Made by a program: the position numbers and the translations under genes. From assembly GCF_910591885.1 (NCBI RefSeq), contig NC_063277.1:13082001-13146000 (forward strand): a DNA stretch of 64,000 nt, in the 5' to 3' direction. The stretch is from Bombus terrestris. Taxonomy: Eukaryota > Arthropoda > Insecta > Hymenoptera > Apidae. This document shows positions 61,201 through 64,000 of the stretch, piece by piece (the first letter of the stretch is position 1; each line of letters begins with the position of its first letter). The notes beneath the pieces are model-generated. The model was not told where the DNA came from, made no database searches, and saw nothing but the letters and a program-made list of their open reading frames with translations.

Positions 61201-63945
61201 AAATGTATGCCTCCTTGTGGAGTTTACGAGCCCTTATTAACAAATCTTCGAATAACAAAGGATTGAATGGAATCGCCGAACGTATTATCGATTTAAAAAG
61301 GGTTTAGTCGTACTTCTAACTGAAATCGATGACAGATAGGACCGAGCATGGTTGGCAGATGATCCACGTGAAACTCCACGACCGATTCAGCGTCCACAAA
61401 GCCACCATCCGGTTGGATTATCAATGGATATATATCGAATCGATCGATCGCCTCGTTGGAAGCCACCTCCGTGACTTTTATTTCGTAATCGAACGCTATC
61501 GTACAGAGATTCCTCAAGACAACGCTGCTACGAGAATATTCCAGAAACAACTGTAACATGTTTTATAATTTCGTGAAATTATATGACGATCTATACTGAT
61601 CGTGAATTATGAACGTCCGTAATTTATATAACTGACAAAGCTTTCATTTGTCGCGAGTAATATTTTAGTACCAACCCTTAGCGATTGTCATGGTTGATAT
61701 TTCGTCCTACAATAAATTCCGTACTAATATTATCGTCCTGTAATTTATAATATTGTAGCATAGAAGTAAAGATCCGGCGAATGTCATAAATCTCAAAAAT
61801 AATTGTACAAAAGGAATATCGAATAACGTTGTACGATTAAGTGGATATTTTCGTTAGACAGTAAGATATATGAATACCTGTTGACCAAAATCGATAACAT
61901 TCGTGTCAATCGCATATCGAATAGCGTCTGCGCGAGCAAGTAGATGAATCCGCTCGGTGGGTCCACGGAAAATTTCACAGACGATGATGGCTTTTATTCG
62001 AAGCCGTTCGAAACCGTGAAATCCTACGTGTACTCGTTGCACAGAATACGGAAGCACCGTGCCCTCGTTTGGAACGATCTTCAGAACCTGGAAAGATATT
62101 TCATACGTGGATGTTGTCATAAAACAGGACGTTATATTTCCTCGTGGAAAGCAAATATCGGGCTTAAACTGCTTTGAAAGAAAATCTTTACTGGATCTGA
62201 AAAGTGTATCTACCATATCTAATGTATCTGTTCGTTCAAAAATTCTTCCCTCTGTCTACCAATATTATTTTACTTTTAATCGTTATAATTTTATTTAGTA
62301 TCGTTAGAATTTTATTTCTATTAACTTCGTTGATATAGTCATTCCTTGGAGGATCGGTCTGCATGCTCTCTAACACAACCAGATCTTCGTCTGCCTTAAA
62401 ATATGATCCAACAATCGGCATTAGAAAGTTTCTTATTTCCTTTGCAGATACCAAACAATCGTGTATTTCAGAAATTTTCTCCGTAAGAGGAATTTCCGAG
62501 CTCTGGTTCTCTGAAATGGGCGCTGCAACAAAATTCCGCTAGTTTTTACAGGAAGATCTGAGAGAACATTAATTGAAACAAGAAATACAATTCGTAGGTG
62601 GCGGTATCGTGTCTAATGGCCCGTCTCCGACTCCGTCTTGCTTGTCACTCGTGTAAATGTCTTCGTGTACCTCGTCCGCTACCTCGACCTCTTGCATCTC
62701 GGCTGTATCCGCCTCTAATTTTGCCTTGCGCGACGAACATCCAGAACACTCCTTTAAGTGCATAATAATTATGAAGATTCAACTAAATGAAAATGTCTCG
62801 TTTTTATGAATTAATACAGAAATATACTTGATATTATTCCAATTTCTTTTAAATTGCATACTCGATTTAAGGATTATCAGTAATTCTAAAGAATCAATAT
62901 CGTGTATGACCATCTTTGATTCTTTCGGCGATTTTATCAAATAAATATTCGATAATTGAAATTTCTTCGAGTAGTTGTTTCCTACAAATCAAAATGTAGT
63001 TTCATTTTCAAACTCACCGGCACGACGTCCGAATCGCGTTGTATATCGATGGAATCTGCGAGCCACAGGAATTTATATACAACCGATATTGGTCCGTTAT
63101 TGGTTAACGTTAATATTTCCTCGGCGCTTGTACCCAACTCGCAGTTAATTACAAAATCACTAGGCTGTATGTCGAGGTTTGGAAAATTCACGTAACCCTT
63201 ACACGTGATTTTATCCTAAAAGCGATCCTTTCAAACCATGAAACAATATCAAATAACTCTCGAGAACAGCAAAAAATTTACCTGATTGGGATGCTCCTGA
63301 TATTCTAATCGAAGTATGCCGGAATAATTTTTCGAGTAACAATCCTCGGTATCGCCATTGAAGGAAAAGAAAACGCGAATTTTCGTGGTACCTCCATCGA
63401 TCAGGACAATCTGCATACTTTGCACGTGTTCTTCGGCAGAGGTTATCAGATGAAATGGTTCTCTCACCGAGAGCTGAACGTTAAGGTCCAGCTTCGATTG
63501 ATTTGTTACCAATAATTCGTCTAAACGAATAATCACGACGATCAGAAAATTCAGACGTCAATAGATCGCTTCGCGTTTACGTGTTTACCTATTTGCTGTA
63601 ATTTGTCTTCCTCGGGGCACACGTCCACCCGAAACGTTAACCTCCTTTTACTAAATAGAATCTGCGGTTCTGTCAAAGTAACCGTGAAAGACGACGTGCC
63701 GATCAATTCACGTTTCCCTATACCATGAAATTGACCGAAAACGTTCCATTTTTCTACCACGCACTCGTTTCTACGTTAACAGTTATGTTATATTTCAGTT
63801 TGATCGTGAGAAATTCTATTTCCGTTTAATCATTGCGTGACCGTTCTGCCATTCTACTCACGCTTTCCAGAACAACTTGCAATAGACATGTCTCGTTTCC
63901 CCCGGTGGAATATTGACGATCGAAGGATGTAGTTGAAACTTCGTG
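37964..63945 (-). CDS. HYDIN: HYDIN, axonemal central-pair protein (5' part outside window)
   Basis: A giant gene traced through 60 exons; all junction phases agree, giving 12,988 coding bases and 4,329 codons. The 5' end lies beyond the window. HYDIN is known as a component of the C2 projection of the axonemal central pair in motile cilia and flagella, so in an insect it should act mainly in sperm tails. Sequence support includes many ASH/MSP/PapD-like domains, each marked by an xFxxVxPxxG or FGxxxxG strand pair, and family signatures such as GECYVEPI, STITIPIVFRP, LPPRKPGE and GSCSLPKPMGPY. The C-terminal WVYYLRAVFE ends like other HYDINs. An adenylate-kinase-like module lies near residues 1,190-1,500 of this fragment. 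Human HYDIN is about 5,100 residues, so roughly 700-800 N-terminal residues are missing. Introns are mostly short (55-800 bp). Exon coordinates are given in the block entries. Confidence 0.95.
43266..49147 (-). other. HYDIN: HYDIN exons 38-49: ASH domains
   Basis: Exons: 48823-49147, 48322-48600, 47959-48203, 47450-47749, 46987-47272, 46316-46538, 45838-46065, 45364-45668, 45046-45205, 44555-44750, 43537-43770, 43266-43435. Recognisable segments include FAPTEIGKQYGKIRLHVIDN, LEGECYVEPIVLDGL, VFEPSIGHIKYL, ICFNDTLMFQTREYKFFLSN, DVQDSDYV and EFSFNRYDFGPCYIQ. Exon 47959 could instead end at 47944 (donor GTAACC), which adds five residues in frame. Confidence 0.88.
43924..44300. mobile_element. 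Degraded DNA-transposon remnant in a HYDIN intron
   Basis: The intron between exons 43537-43770 and 44555-44750 contains ACAGGGTGGTTGGTAACTGG. It continues with a pattern (GGGATGATTCTACGCG, AAAATATAGAATAAAAATTT, TCGTTTGAGGC, TTCGAGAAAATCGA) that I recall as a common dispersed insect repeat. The right boundary is uncertain and no transposase is visible. The identification is from memory. Confidence 0.45.
49189..49222. repeat. (CT)n microsatellite in a HYDIN intron
   Basis: About 17 CT units with one interruption fill the middle of the 106-bp intron 49148-49253. On the transcribed strand this is a GA-rich tract in the middle of the intron, with no long pyrimidine run. Confidence 0.9.
49254..55008 (-). 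other. HYDIN: HYDIN exons 22-37: central ASH domains
   Basis: Exons: 54855-55008, 54666-54784, 54512-54597, 54318-54400, 54160-54255, 53624-54078, 52989-53089, 52470-52596, 52254-52364, 51216-51458, 50854-51077, 50660-50780, 50322-50458, 49992-50249, 49617-49917, 49254-49514. Basic Ser/Lys/Arg-rich linker exons come first, then SSDPWQDTMYDLV, then ASH domains with IFSVDES, YDFGSQLVLRKD, LSFGRILLYRIE and NPYPVVNFGALAMCTEK. The donors at 54512 and 49617 were chosen by phase and are less certain. Confidence 0.8.
55538..58105 (-). other. HYDIN: HYDIN exons 16-21: linker and adenylate-kinase-like module
   Basis: Exons: 57573-58105, 57220-57390, 56866-57037, 56194-56646, 55889-56082, 55538-55785. 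The first carries LLPPRKPGESIPWQL and a charged Ser/Arg/Lys-rich linker. The kinase-like part begins KRVCVIFHGAPFT at the end of 57220-57390. Across the splice it continues EYQEVACRSARVLEIPVLSID, where the family has a P-loop (GxPxxGK[ST]). Further on, ALEERLSMEDFKRGFVVQSLE aligns with the kinase segment that normally reads GFxxDG. Another basic low-complexity linker (KTGTSSKRRSSLKEKSSR) sits between them. The module ends in a charged helix (RIEQLQKEIEIAREIELP). Confidence 0.85.
58287..63945 (-). other. HYDIN: HYDIN exons 1-15 of the window: N-terminal ASH domains
   Basis: Exons: 63862-63945, 63589-63770, 63282-63520, 63018-63215, 62589-62751, 62274-62522, 61878-62218, 61314-61550, 61021-61176, 60892-60958, 60520-60750, 60047-60303, 59832-59971, 58565-58718, 58287-58504. 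The first exon starts in phase 2, so more exons lie upstream. Clear ASH-type segments include GYVNFPNLDIQPSDFVINCE, NVIDFGQQLFLEYSRSS and GLVDCEWEARLSD. The junction 62274/62218 is the least certain: it needs a 55-bp intron and leaves an AT-rich linker (NRNKILTILNKI). Confidence 0.85.
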
Positions 63946-64000
63946 CTGCGTTTAGAGAAATTTATACAACATTTATACAATGGGAACGGTCAAATTTTCT

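Overview
The window looks like nuclear DNA of an insect, most probably a bee. The genes are split into small exons with canonical splice sites, the long non-coding stretches are AT-rich with scattered CpG-rich patches, and two short non-autonomous DNA transposons are of mariner (TA) and TTAA type. The species is my inference. Every gene I can support lies on the minus strand, so transcription runs right to left throughout.

Left part (1 to about 33,050): five small-to-large genes for secreted proteins, separated by long non-coding stretches. They are an acidic 331-residue protein (3,654-6,112), a 119-residue prohormone-like protein rich in dibasic sites (15,856-16,589), a 168-residue Ala/Ser/Gly-rich protein (22,535-23,231), a possible 61-residue secreted peptide (24,745-25,039) and a 1,201-residue silk-like or matrix-like protein built from Gly/Ala/Asn repeats (27,730-32,902). 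Each starts with a signal-peptide-like first exon. Three have a clear TATA box upstream, and a further TATA box at the left edge points out of the window. The 168-residue and 1,201-residue proteins share a GPxSxSxSVAxSS motif, which suggests a related set of extracellular structural proteins.

Right part (37,964 to the right edge): one very large gene, HYDIN (hydrocephalus-inducing protein homologue), an axonemal central-pair protein. I traced 60 exons whose phases all agree, giving 4,329 codons. The 5' end lies beyond 64,000. It carries many ASH/MSP-type beta-sandwich domains and the adenylate-kinase-like module of the family, here with a degenerate nucleotide-binding loop.

The silk-like gene and HYDIN are separated by about 5 kb in which I see no gene. 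I found no tRNA, rRNA or CRISPR array. All exon boundaries were worked out by eye from splice consensus, reading frame and phase.
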